This document shows, piece after piece, positions 1 through 10,832 of a DNA stretch of 26,263 nucleotides. The position numbers were made by a program, and so were the translations under genes. Within the stretch, counting starts at the first letter, position 1; the number at the start of each line of letters is the position of its first letter. The DNA is taken from NCBI GenBank assembly GCA_019693395.1, contig JAAMXP010001309.1:1-26263 (forward strand), given 5' to 3'. The stretch is from Ettlia oleoabundans. Its lineage: Eukaryota > Chlorophyta > Chlorophyceae > Chlamydomonadales. The notes beneath the pieces were generated by a model. The model was not told the DNA's origin. It saw nothing but the letters and a program-made list of their open reading frames with translations, and searched no databases.

Positions 1-265
1 GCGCGCGCGTGGGGTTGGTAAAGCGGAGGGTGCCGGGCCTGGAGTGCAGCCCGTAGATATGAAGATGTGTGTGTGCTATTGGCGGGGAAAGGGAAGTGGG
101 TGGAGGTTCTGGTGCGGAAGCTAGCGAGGGGGATAGAGGAGATCGGACCAGGCCTATTTAAGCACCCTTTGCGGTCATGGTGAATGGCCACACGGGTGTG
201 TGTCTGTGTCTTGCCCACGTGTTGCCTGCTGACCGTGCTGTGCCTGCCGTGCGTGCTGCCTGCAG

Positions 266-1008
266 ACAGCGTGGGGCCTGAGGTGCCGCGCCTGCTGGTC
301 AACCGTGAGAGGGCGGGGGAGCTGACAGCTGGCATGAGGAAGCTGGGCTACACGCGGGGCTTCAACTTCGGGGAGGGCAACTACAGGCAAGCAGTGACAG
401 CTGTACCTGGCTTGTGTGTTCGTTGCACCTTCTCCTTTTCGCTATGTATGGGTTCAGGGTGTTTGTATTAGCGCTCAAATCGACTTGGGGATAAGAGAAG
501 CGGTGTTTACATAAGAAATTGCCAGTAAGTGGAGCGAATGTTGGCCAGCTGACGTGTGCGTTCCAGCCTGGCGGCCTGCTTGGCATCCATTTCGTGCCTT
601 CCCCTGGTATGCACGCGGTAGCTGCATTAGTAGCCTGCATGCATGCCCGCCCTGCTCCCATGTTTCCCTGCATGCCACCCTTCTCTTCTCCCATGCTTCC
701 CCTTGCATGCCCACCCTTTATTCTCATGCTTTCCCCTGCATGCCCACCCCTCCCTACTTCCATGCTTCACCTTCCATGCCCACCCTGCCCTTCTCCCATG
801 CTCCCCGTCTTGCAGGGATGCGCTCCACCTGGGCGACTGCGATGCGGGCGTGCGTAAGCTGTGTCAGTTACTGGGGTGGGAGCAAGAGCTGGATGCCTTG
901 ATTGCAGCGGCAGTAAGGGAGGCAGAAAAGGGGCCTGCAGCCGTGGAGCCAGCAATTGCAGATCCTGCTGCCATGGCTGCAGCGGTCAAGCAAGCGGCAG
1001 CGCTATAG
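266..1008 (+). CDS. Sirtuin (NAD-dependent protein deacylase), C-terminal exons only
   Basis: This is the 3' end of a Sir2-family gene; the catalytic N-terminal part lies left of the window. Predicted coding exons are 266-386 and 816-1008, giving about 104 residues. The first exon carries VPRLLVNRE, the strand and loop near the end of the NAD-binding fold (compare ILINRE in SIRT1-type sirtuins). The second continues RDALHLGDCDAG and then LLGW, matching the conserved terminal GDCD...LGW block of class I sirtuins. The two halves join in frame (AG|G, Arg) across a GC-AG intron with donor CAG|GCAAGC. The acceptor at 265 (CTGCAG) shows another exon upstream; 1-265 is read as intron. The protein ends in an Ala-rich tail and a TAG stop. 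Family members use NAD to remove acyl groups from lysines. Target and compartment cannot be judged from this fragment. Confidence 0.85.
636..808. repeat. Pyrimidine-rich minisatellite inside the sirtuin GC-AG intron
   Basis: Five imperfect tandem units of 33-36 bases start at 636, 669, 704, 737 and 773. Each begins TGCATGC or a close variant and carries CCCACCC and CCATGCT. The array runs to within seven bases of the splice acceptor (AG at 814-815), so it supplies the whole polypyrimidine tract of that acceptor. Open frames across it are low-complexity and do not resemble protein. Confidence 0.8.
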
Positions 1009-2068
1009 GAACCCACCCTACCCCGACATCTATAGGACCCCAGGCTGGATTGGACGGCACCATTGGCGTGCATAGTTATTGGCTTATAGATGACTGGGTG
1101 CATTTCCACTTGAACAGATGTGAGGCCTCAAATTGATCTCATGACCAGTTGCATACAGCATTACACGTTTTGCGTTGCTGTGCTGCCCCATCATCAACTG
1201 TTAGAAAGCGGCCGGCTGCTATCAGAGTGGCAAAAGACGATAAAGGGAGGGATTTTAGAAAAAGGAGAGAATCAATGATTGAGGAGACGTGCCGCTTTGC
1301 AGGCAGATCAGCAACGAAAACCGCAAGGTTCTGTATTTGCTGATTCCCCAAGGCAAATCGTGTTGAGAGTGCGGTGGGGAGGGGCAGCAGATTGCCCGAA
1401 GGGACGAGGTGCCTTCACAACTGTCAGGCAGGCCTCACAGGGCACTTGGGGCGTGCACCAAGCCAGCCAGCAGCAGCAGCTGGGGGGCTTGGCGCACGGT
1501 TGGGCGGTGAGTTGCAAAGGCCAGAGCAAAGTGGTAATTGAAACAACAACAAGGCAGTCTGCCCTTCACGGCATGTAAGGGTAGATCGTCAGCCTGTCAG
1601 CAGCATGTGCGGGCTGGCTCGCCAGCAAGTAGCAGGCGGGTGGGGGTCGGGCATGCGTCACTTGGTTGGAAGGGTAGGCAAGATAGGCAGGGTAGAGGAA
1701 CACAGACAGGTGGTTGTTTCTAAAGGAATAAAGCAATGTAGGGGTGCCGCAGGGGAAGGAGGGGAGGAGCTTGGGGACCCAAGAGGCTCGCTCAAATTGT
1801 AAAGAAAATAGCGATAACCTCACGGAATCAAGGCGGGCAAAGTGGGTGGCTGGGAGGGCATAGGTGGCGGCATTGCAGTGCACACACACGATGACTGTGC
1901 TGACTGTTCACGCAAAAGGGAGGGGACGGCGCAGCAGGAAAACTTGTATGATGTCCCGACATGAATGTGTGTGTGGTGTGCGCGCGTATGTGGTGGTGAA
2001 AAAGGGGTCACGAAACTAGGTGCCGGGGTGGCAAGCAGAGAGGCGCAGATTGGCACAACCCATGCACC
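1009..2068. other. Convergent intergenic region, two 3' UTRs
   Basis: This 1.06 kb lies between the sirtuin stop and the stop of the RWP-RK gene on the other strand. It should hold both 3' UTRs. TGTAA motifs on the plus strand lie at 1574-1578 and 1799-1803. No clear TTACA (the minus-strand form) lies below 2069; the nearest, at 2069-2073, overlaps the RWP-RK stop codon. Short open frames on both strands look non-coding, and I see no RNA gene. Confidence 0.5.
1574..1578 (+). terminator. Candidate TGTAA polyadenylation signal for the sirtuin gene
   Basis: TGTAA is the usual polyadenylation motif of chlorophyte nuclear genes. This copy lies 566 bases after the sirtuin stop; a second at 1799-1803 is an alternative. 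Assignment rests on motif and position only. Confidence 0.35.
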
Positions 2069-5054
2069 TTACACCTGTGCTGCAGGGACGGGAGTAGGGG
2101 CAGGGGCCATGGCCTCCACCGCAGGAGGTGTAGGCTCCACGGGAGCGGCAGCAGCTGCCCCGGCTGCCGAAGCGGGATGAGGAAGGTCTGGTGCCAGTGC
2201 CGCGACGCGCGCCCTTGCCGCGGCTTCTGCCTCTTCAGGGCTGAGAATCTTGGCTGCCTGCTGCTGTGCCTGCTGCGTGGCGGCAGAGCCTGCTGACCCG
2301 CTGCCATTTGGGCGCGACGGTGCCCCGGCCGCGACTGGCAGCATGAAGGAAGGCGGCACGGGCTGCACCCCCGGTACGGCAACCCCCTGTGCCAGCAGCA
2401 TAGCCAACATGAGAGTGGCGTCGCTCACGCCTCCGCCAGAGGCGCCCTGACCAGCCGCCTGCTGGCTCCTCGCCGCGCCAGCCCCTGGCAGCGGCATGGG
2501 CAGCGGCATAGGCGGCAGCTGCCCCAGAGCAGGCACCTCCACGCCAGCTGGCAGCGGCTGCTGCGCCAAGTCAGACATCCAGGCGGGCTGCAGCTCCTGC
2601 CACGTCTTGTCCACAAGGCTTTGCACGCACTGACGCAGCGGTGCTTCTGCAAATAAAAAGCACGGGCAGGAAGGGTTTACATTCTTTCATGCCAGGAAAC
2701 AACAGCGTACTCCGTGCACACCCGGTGCAGCGATGCTGCTGCAGCATCGTGTGGGAAAACAGACGCAGTAGAATGCTTCCATCGTACTGCCCAACATGCG
2801 TACATACCTGCGTCCCGCTTGAACTCGTGCTTCACCTTGTTGTCCAACTTGTACAGGCGCTGACGCAGCGCCGCTAGTTCAGGGCGCAGAGGGATGGAGC
2901 CTGCAGACGGAACGGCGGAAGATGCAACATACAATAGCAATTGTGCATCGGCCAATGCCGCGCCCATTAGAACACAATACAAGTAGCAGATGGGGCAGGG
3001 GCAGATCTGGCAGCCTGGATGTGCAAGCAACTCTGCGGTGGCTCAAGCAACTTAGGCCCTGCAGGAGCCGCAGCAGGAAGATGGCAGACCACGCACAAAA
3101 ATAATTTAACCTGTCGATTGCCTCTGCCTCCCTACCCCCTTCCCACACCCAGAAACATCTGACGTCAGATGTTTCTGACGAAGCAGGAACAACAGCACCC
3201 GTCGGCTCACCAGTCGCTGCCTACCGCCTGTGCACCCAGCCCTAACCCTGCACACCTGTGGGGCTGGCTTCGTACACCGCGAGCTCCATGCGCACCCTCT
3301 CCAGCACAGCCTCCACCTTTGCAGGGTCGCCGTACTTGCGCATATACTCCTGCGGTACGGGGCAATACAGGTGTGAGAGTACATACGCCGTAAGCACTGT
3401 ACAACACATGGAGATTAAATGCCCACCCCCCACTTCTAGGACAGACGAGCAGATATGTGTTGATGAAGCGGGGACTAGCTCGGCTAGCCAAAATCTGTAA
3501 CGGGTCCGGCAACAGACGGCCCAACCGCAGCACAGAGTATGAGCAGCAAGTTAGTGAGCTCGCAGGCTGGAAGGTGCTGGGCTGGATTGTTCGGGAAAAG
3601 CCAGAGCTGCTTTTATGCCTACCTCCAGGCTGTGCGTGATCTTTTTGGCTGAGGTGCGCTTACGGTATGGCCACTGCTTGATGCCAAGCCGACGCATGAC
3701 CTGCGGGATGAAGATTACGATGGTATGATTCACAAGCGCATCGGTAGGGCATCAACTTAAGGAGCAGCAGACAAGCATGGGCAGGCATGCGCCTGGTGCG
3801 CGTCAAACCAACCGAATTACGCCACAGGAGGACAACATGTTCTGCAAGTGCTGCCGTGCAGCACACGCCACTCCATGAATCAAATCAGCTTGCATGAGAG
3901 GCAGATGAAGCATATGGCTGGTGTCGAGCCAGTGCAGCATGCCTGTTTAATCCTCTCTGCCAGGTTCGTTGGCAGAACTCACCTTTTTTAGCACGGTGGA
4001 GGACCCAAAACCCAGGTGTCGTGCCGCATCCACTTGAGTCATGTTGAAGCACCCCTGCACGGCGGAAGAGAGGGAAAAGGGACTGGGTAATGATGCGACC
4101 AGTATGTTAGAAAGGAGAGAAACATCATTGAAGAGAGAGAGCTAAAACAGGCCGAAGTCGCGTAGAACGAGATTCTATGTTTGAGGCCACTGCTGCGCAC
4201 TGCAGACTGCAAGTAACCCCCCAAGCGCACAACCACACAGTATAGCGGCCCTGCATACCTCTTGCTCCAGGATTGACACTGTGATCTGGCTGCTGACATA
4301 CTTGCGCGGGCCCAGCACTGCCGGCGGCTTGTTTGGCTTGGACCGCTTGGCAGACCGTGCCCCTCCCTGCTCATGCCCATCCTCCTCTTCTCCCTCTGCT
4401 GCTGCAGAGCGCTGCCGCGTCAGCTGTTGGCGGCCTGGCATGGCCTCTGTGTCGGAAAACCGGTCGCCGTGCTCTGAATCTGTGCCGTCAGCACCCATAT
4501 CCCCTCCATCCTTCTTGTCAGCCCTTCGCGCTTCCAGCGCAGCATGCTGCTGCAACCGCAGCCGCTGCTGCGCTGCAGCCTGACGCTGAATCCGTCGGGC
4601 TGCCGCAGGCTGCTCGTCGCCATCGGCAGACAGCACCTTGCTCTGTGTGTTGGAGCTGCCGCCGCTGCTGCTCGCGTCTTCTCCTAACCTGCAGACAGTC
4701 AAGTAGCGAGGGGCAACTTCTGCAAAAATGCTCTTGCGCAGGAAAGGCTGGCAAAGGAAGGCAAATACTGGCGAGCAGCGCGCACGGAATGACAGGATGA
4801 CGCAGCATCCCCGCATGATGCACCCCGCACCTGCTGCGAGCGTTGCCGCCTGGTTGCCGGCCATCGCCCTCGTCGTCCTCATTGGCGATGTTTGCCAGCA
4901 GGAAAAGCAAGTTGTCTTCAAGCTTGACCTTGTGAGGCTGCGGTGCGGCTCCGCCGCTTGCTGCGGCGCACGCCGGCTTGCCGTTGCCCGCCATTAATGC
5001 CACGGCAGGTTTCTCACCAACCTCCTGCTCTGGTCCGCTTACTAAGGCCGCCAT
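2069..5054 (-). CDS. RWP-RK domain transcription factor
   Basis: Predicted exons are 5054-4831, 4688-4259, 4054-3983, 3700-3623, 3349-3256, 2900-2808 and 2646-2069. All have GT-AG introns with matching phases and give 522 residues. The DNA-binding domain spans about residues 202-268 over three exons. It has helix segments FNMTQVDAARHLGF and STVLKK, then RRLGIKQWPYRKRTSAKKI, the RWP-RK motif with Gln in place of the first Arg. A basic run (ARSAKRSKPNK, about 185-195) just before it may be a nuclear localisation signal. Upstream is a Gln/Ala-rich, acidic, probably disordered region. Downstream are predicted helical segments (AVLERVRMELAVYE; ALRQRLYKLDNKVKHEF) and a Pro/Ala-rich tail. RWP-RK proteins in plants and algae control nitrogen responses or gamete and egg programmes; which applies here is unknown. 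The frame stays open to an ATG at 5306, so a form 84 residues longer is possible. Confidence 0.87.
3150..3177. repeat. Perfect 28-base palindrome with TGACGTCA core
   Basis: The sequence from 3150 to 3177 equals its own reverse complement, centred between 3163 and 3164. The core TGACGTCA is the classic CRE-type site bound by bZIP factors, flanked on each side by AGAAACATC and its complement. It lies in the intron of the RWP-RK gene between the exons ending at 3256 and starting at 2900. It could be a dimer binding site or a short hairpin. Binding is not shown. Confidence 0.75.
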
Positions 5055-6236
5055 TTGACTGCAGGGCTGGCTGTTAGGTGCAGGTTGGGTGCAGGAGAGG
5101 GGTAGCCGCCTGGCTGGCAGGGGTGGGTCCGGACGGCACGTGGGTGCAGGCGCGCCCGGTGGTCTGCTGAGCGAGGGCGGCCCGCGGAGCGTCGCAACGT
5201 CCGCGCCAGTCCACTTACTGGGGTGGCCGCCTGCAGGGGAGACGAGTGCAGAGGTGGGCAGCCGGCGGGAGGCTGGCAGGCTTCTCCTCTGCCCAACCGG
5301 GTCCATGCACAGTGGCCAGAGACAGCGCCGGGTTCACAAGCGCCAAACGTTTGTTAACGAGCGGCAATGATGGCGGGAGAGGGTAACCCCTGCTACAGGG
5401 CGTGAGCTAGTCGGGGACACTGGCGGGCTCCTCACCTGTATTCAGCCCACCTCAGCTATTACGAGTGGTGTGAAGGATGATGCAGGGTTTGGGGCGCGGC
5501 TTGCAAGACAAGGAGGAGGCAAGGCACCCTCCGCATGCAGCCCCCGGTAGAGTGAGGGGCTTGCCAGGCTGGGACGCTTGGTGCATCACTGATGCCCCAG
5601 ATCCAAGCAGTGGCAACAGCAGGGCAGCCAGTTTGACACGCAGATGTCGGTCCCAAACGCCGCCTATCCGGCCCGCCCCTCTGGTGGGTCCGCCCCTTGC
5701 TGGAGTGCAGCAACCCAACCAGCATGCCTCTCTGCCCGCTGTTGGACCTGCATGCTCACCATCGAACCATCTCAACCGTAAAACTGTCGATGTGGGCTCC
5801 AGGAAGCTTGGTACATGTTGCCAGGCCGTCAAGGCAGACTGTTGAATGCACCGGCGCCGTCAACTAGACGCCGCAGATAGGCGGCGGTTGCTTTGCTCGA
5901 CATTGAGTTGCCTGCTGTGCTGCATTGATCTGAGTTTCATCCAAGCCTTTAACTTCAACCGCAGTACCAGCTCTTCAGAGCACTACTGCGAACTACCCAC
6001 TGGCTTCTGTGGCTCATCTGCACCTGCCGCTCAGTCTAGTGCTCAGGATAGGGTTCCAGATAGTTGCTGGCAACGAGGTCATACAAAACCACAGAAATGT
6101 GTTTCACAGTGCAGGCCAAAAAATGCGAAATGTGCAAAAAGATAGGAGACAAGGTATTGCAACTGTGCAAAGGCAACAGAATGGGCTGCTTAAATACAAC
6201 AGCGGCTGCTAGCATCCGCTACACTTAGCGCAAGCC
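5055..6236. other. Upstream region of the RWP-RK gene and 3' UTR of the DnaJ-X gene
   Basis: Both neighbours are transcribed leftward, so this 1.2 kb should hold the DnaJ-X 3' UTR on the right and the RWP-RK promoter and leader on the left. Nearest to 5054 the minus strand stays open in frame with RWP-RK as far as 5306. The translation there is Pro/Arg-rich without motifs and is more likely leader than protein. Plus-strand frames at 5477-5845 and 5846-6145 have no recognisable content. No TTACA motif was found after the DnaJ-X stop. Confidence 0.45.
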
Positions 6237-9200
6237 TCAATGCGCGGCATCCTCCTGTTGCATGCGCCGCTGCATCACAGCCTGCAAGGCTGCCTCCATT
6301 TGTTCCTTGGCAGCCCGCTGCTTCTCCTCCCGCCTCCGCAGCTCCTCAGCCTCACGCTGCTGCCGCCGCTGCTCCGCTGCCTTGCTGCCATTGGCTGCTG
6401 ACGTGCTTGCAGGCGCCGCTCCACCTCTCGGCGGCACCTGCTGCTGCGTGATGTGACCGTTGGTGCTGCTGCTGTCGGGCGCCGCTGCACGGGCCGCTTT
6501 CTCAGCTGCCCCTTTCTGTGCAGCTGCCATGAAGATGTTGCCCAGCTCTCTCAGTGCCTCTGCCCGCAGCCGGCGATGTGCCTTGTCCAGCTGCACAGTG
6601 GATGGCGACAATATAGGCTGAATTGAGAATGTCGCATACAGAAGAGGGGTTCAAAAAAGGAGCTCGCCCACTCAGTAGGCCAGGAATGATATGGGTCAAT
6701 GCAGGATCCCGATACTGGCCATTTGTGGGTCGTCAACCTCAAAGCCACTTGGCTGGTATTTGTGGGTCGTCAACCTCAAAGCCACTTGGCTGGTGGACTA
6801 ACAGGCAACCAAGACGCCCGCAGGTGGGGCAACTGGCAGGCACTTTGTAAAGCAAGCAATTCACCAGCAGGCGAATTGGGCATGCAATGACACCCCCCCA
6901 GGGAATTGGCAGCAAGAGGGTCAGCAGAGGGTCGCGCCTGGACGTCGTTCAGCAGCTGCTTGCAGACATGGCGCAGGGTGGATTCAATATCCAGCCTGTT
7001 GGCCGCCCACATCGCTTCTGCAGGGGCAGCAAGCACACACGACGGCTACATCAGTAAATCTACGGATGACTGAAGTATACCAAAGTGGCCAGTAGGCAAA
7101 TTTGAAGAAAACAGCGGTGCATAATGGCAGCAAGTGGCTCAACAGGGTCACATATGCAAGTGGCCCAGGAAGACATACAGAGTATGGGCGCAGACTTGGG
7201 TGGTAGGGAGCTGGCAGGGATGGCATGCCACAGCCCAAAGGCTTATGCACACACCGCCATCGCAGGGCCAACAACGCACCTAGCATCAGCGGTAATGACT
7301 GCTCTTCGAGCCGCGCTCGCTCTGCAGCCGCCGCAGCTGCCGCAGCCGCCAACCCCGCGCTTATTGCAGCCGCAGGCTGTTGGTCTGCAGCTGCCGACCC
7401 AGGCTGCCCGTCATCTTGCTCCGACGACATGCTGGCGATTCCCTGCTGCTGTGCCTGCTGTGCTTGCGCCTGCTGCTGCTGATCGGCCTCCTGCTTGGCC
7501 TGCTGCTCTACAGCGTCCAGCCTGGCAATCTCCTGCTGCTTCTGGTACACCTTGAGCGCCAGGCTGGCGGCCGAAAACTGCGCCTTGATGCCACGCCCTT
7601 TGGCTCTGCAGCACCCAGCAAACACACATTGGCCACCACGGTCGGAAGCAGCATTGGCAGCAAATGAAACCTTGCCCATTGTCCCAAAAAGCAGAAACTG
7701 CCAACAAAAACATGCACCAAGCTTGACAATGTTTGGGGCATGCAGGTAGAAAGGGCTCAGAGTCAACACCCCATGCATACCGTAGCAACGCCAGGCTGCC
7801 GTCCAAGATGCCTCCAAGGTGGATGTCTGCCTGCGCCTTGTACACGCCGCCAATGGCTTTCAGCATCACATCCCCAAATGATAACGTGGCAAGCTCAGCT
7901 GCCTCAGCTGTCATTGCCTCCTGCATCAAGGGCACCATGGGGGGTAAGCAAACTATTGACAGTGGCGGGGTGCAAAGTGTAGGTAGGTCGATATAAGAAC
8001 TTTACCATGACCCGAGTTGTGACCACAGGCAGCATACCCATCTTATACTGGGCGAGAGCCGGAAGCAACAATACTGCAATACAACACACTTTCATTGCTG
8101 GTCTAAGCACAGGCAGAGGCTGCTCCAGCCCCAGTCAGCCATGTACATCCCACGCTGTGGTGCCAAGGCAAGCCCTCAAACACCGAGAAAGAAACTTGTC
8201 AGTGAGCCTGCAAGCAGCCAGCCGCATCTTGCCTGGAATCCCTCTACATCGCCAACCTCGTATCGCATCAGCAGCGCCCCCAGGCACTGTACCAGATGCT
8301 TCTCCCGCTCAAACTGCACAGCATACACAGCGCGAAGCGCAGCAGTAGAGCATGAGATGGCAGCCCATGAGGCACGGGAGCTGGCTCCCCTTCGCTAAGC
8401 AGCATGGCAGCTGCATGTCAAATGCATACGATCAACACCGCCAGGCAGCCCAGTCTTTCAAATCCCACCGTCCAGCTGGAACTCTGGCAACGTACTCCAA
8501 CCACGTACACTGCATTATAAGCAGCGCAGCTGCCACCCTGCCCGCTCACCTGTTGACGCCTTAGCTGCGCCGGCTGGAAATCGCAGCCGTTCCGCGCAGC
8601 TGCTGCAAGCATAAGCTCTCCAACCTGCATGATGGTGGTTGTTGGGGAAACAATGCCACGTAGTGAATCTGCTTGCATGGCTCACTCTTCTTCAGCCTAA
8701 GAAAAAGGCTGAAACTTGCTTTGATGGGCAACTACCCACGATACTGCGCTGTCAGACGACAGACCCGCCCCCCATCCCTGGACCCACCAGGTGTTCAAAC
8801 CGGTCGGAGCCAAACAGCGCCGTGAAGAACTCAGCTCCATCCACGTAATTCACATCGAGCCCCTCAGCACCATGCGCGTCGTACCGCTTCCTGCAGCGCA
8901 GTACAGTGCAGTACAGGAGCGGTTGACACAGGAGCAGGCTGACAGGGGCAGCACAAGCTTCTGCCCAACAGCCGTAAAGATATTCACAGCTTGAAGCAAG
9001 CGAGGACGCGCTGTGATACAGAAGTGGCGCATCCAAGCATGAAACCACACTGGTGAATAATCACACAGGTGTATCATCATACACGACCCTCCCTTAGCAG
9101 CCCCAGCACACCTTAGCTCCTCGTTGCCCAGCACTTGGTACGCCTCCCCCAGCTTCTGGAACTTGGCATTTGCCTCGGGGTCACCGGGATTCTTGTCAGG

Positions 9201-10273
9201 GTGCATGCTGCAGCAGGGGGGAGCAGGCGGGGGTTGTGGTACAGAAAGGAAGGCACAGTGGGTTGCGGTTGTCCAATGGTTCGGTGAAGACTTGTATGAC
9301 AAATGCAGGGCTAACTGGCATCTCACAGACAGAGAACATGCTGAGCATGCGGCAAGCAGCGTGGCGTAAAGGCAGCTGTCCATATGGGTGATTGGATGTT
9401 TTCATGCAGCTGGCGGATTGGTGTGTGGCAGCAGCTGGGCGTACCGCCTAGCCAACAGGTAGTACTGCCTCTTTATCTCTTCAGCAGTTGCATCCCGCTC
9501 CACCCCCAGTAGCTCGTAGAAATCTTCCTCGTGCTCCCCGCGGGCGTTACTGCCATTCCTGCCGCGCGTGCGCTGCTGCTGCCGCCGCCACTGCGCCCTT
9601 GCTGCCCGCTGCGCATCGCCATCAAGCGTCAGCGCCTGCCCAGGCGGCTCGATCCAGCGGCGGCTATCCTCATCCCAGTGCTTGCCCTGTGAGGCCTGCT
9701 TGATTGCTTCTGGTGTGTTGACAGCCCCTCGAACCACTTGTGCCGTGCCAACCGCCACTCCCGTCACTGGTAGGATCACGGCACCGGCGAGGCCTGCAGG
9801 AGGGACACCGCGGGGGTTGCTAAAAATTGTCAAAGAGTTTATAATCAGGCACATCAGCGTGCAACACCCGAGCCCACAACACCCTAATCCTGAAGGTTCA
9901 GTGGGGCAAGAAAGGTGGCAGGAGGGCACCTGCAGCAGCCCCCTTGGCGAATCCCTTCAGTCCCTCCTGATGTGCTCCAATGGCTGGGGCCGCTACCAAG
10001 CCAATGGCACCTGCAGATGCATTCAGACAAGCATGGGTGTCACCTGCCAGTGGTTTAGCGGGCGGTTGGCGGCGGCAGCATGGTGGACTGCGCCACTTGT
10101 AAGCAAAATGTGCGGCGTCCCGTGTACACTCGTGTACACTCCGCACCTGCCAACACTCCCTTGGCCACGCTCTTGGCCCCGCTGGCCAGCCCGGCCCCGA
10201 GGTCTCGCGGTTTCCGAGTGCTGAACACGCTGCTGAACTCTAAATCGTCGCGTTGCTGATTTGAAACCGCCAT
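6237..10273 (-). CDS. J-domain co-chaperone with DnaJ-X domain and glycine-rich N-terminus
   Basis: Predicted exons are 10273-10147, 10010-9930, 9793-9445, 9207-9112, 8890-8788, 8624-8550, 8313-8233, 7920-7781, 7605-7280, 7017-6938 and 6590-6237, giving 603 residues. Residues 24-100 form a Gly/Ala-rich segment (LGAGLASGAKSVAKG; HQEGLKGFAKG; TPEAI). The J domain (about 160-232) has DFYELLGV, the HPD motif at 188-190 and KFQKLGEAYQVL, so it should stimulate an Hsp70 ATPase. A DnaJ-X domain follows: YVDGAEFFTALFGSDRFEHL, then VGELMLAAAARNG, and finally EAMWAANRLDIESTL. A Gln/Ala-rich stretch interrupts it in the ninth exon. The C-terminus is a charged coiled coil (AEELRRREEKQRAAKEQ). One intron (8232-7921) is GC-AG. 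The tenth exon may instead end at 6944. An in-frame ATG at 10348 is an alternative start. Compartment is not evident. Confidence 0.88.
6721..6794. repeat. 37-base perfect tandem duplication in a DnaJ-X intron
   Basis: Positions 6721-6757 and 6758-6794 are identical head-to-tail copies, beginning ATTTGTGGGTCG and ending TTGGCTGGT. They lie in the last intron of the DnaJ-X gene. Perfect identity suggests a recent replication-slippage event. No function is implied. Confidence 0.9.
10121..10140. repeat. Direct duplication of a 10-mer beside a splice donor
   Basis: CGTGTACACT occurs twice in a row, starting six bases inside the first intron of the DnaJ-X gene (donor at 10146-10145, minus strand). 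Each unit contains the self-complementary hexamer GTACAC/GTGTAC. It is probably a small slippage product. Confidence 0.6.
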
Positions 10274-10832
10274 GATGGCGATCAACAGCTCAGAGACGGC
10301 AGCGGGAAGAACGGGCAACCCCGAAGGCAGCCTCCCAACTCGAGGCACAATATGATCAAGAGGTGCCTGAGTGTTGGTTGTTCAATTACCCGTAATATAA
10401 ATTAGGCCCGGAAGCAGAGACTTTGTGAGACAGCATGGCCAGCATGGGCGGTCAGTCGCCAACAGGGCGCCGCCGGTTCTACTGCTGTGCCACAACAGAA
10501 CCCCTAGATTGCATCGTGCAGCCGCACGTTTAGTGTCACGCATAGGGTACTAATGGGTCGCTTGGGGATTGAGAGGACGGTAATGAAGAGCACGGGGGAC
10601 CGCACGACAGGTCAGCATACCTGGGGAGGCTGGCAGACACACCTTGGATTGGTGGGACTGGGGGATGGAGCGATCAGCACGTAAACACGCCAGTCAACCA
10701 GGGCATCTTACGACGATCAATTTGGAGAAAGTCAGGTAGCAGCAGCTTCCTGTAAGCTGCCTGCTAGGCTCAATCCGCTCTCAATGGCCCGTATAAGACA
10801 CCTAGTTAACATACTGAACAGACATTTGCAGC
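10274..10832. promoter_or_regulatory. Divergent intergenic region (putative bidirectional promoter)
   Basis: This 559-base gap separates the start codons of the leftward DnaJ-X gene and the rightward first tandem gene, so both promoters must lie here or in leaders within it. A/T-rich TATA-like stretches stand out. TATAAG at 10792-10797 is about 36 bases before the plus-strand ATG. A run around 10393-10404 (TAATATAAATTA) lies about 120 bases before the minus-strand ATG. These are motif observations only; no transcription start is known. Confidence 0.4.

Noticed and set aside
636..808. Repeat array as a CRISPR or as coding repeats
   Set aside because: Units are adjacent without unique spacers, imperfect and pyrimidine-rich, and they sit in an intron. 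The translations are low-complexity and inconsistent between units.
5055..5306. 84-residue N-terminal extension of the RWP-RK protein
   Set aside because: The frame is open to an ATG at 5306, but the sequence is Pro/Arg-rich without motifs and looks like leader. Kept only as an alternative start.
5477..6212. Plus-strand open frames between the RWP-RK and DnaJ-X genes
   Set aside because: They are short, contain no motif and lie where a 3' UTR and a promoter are expected.
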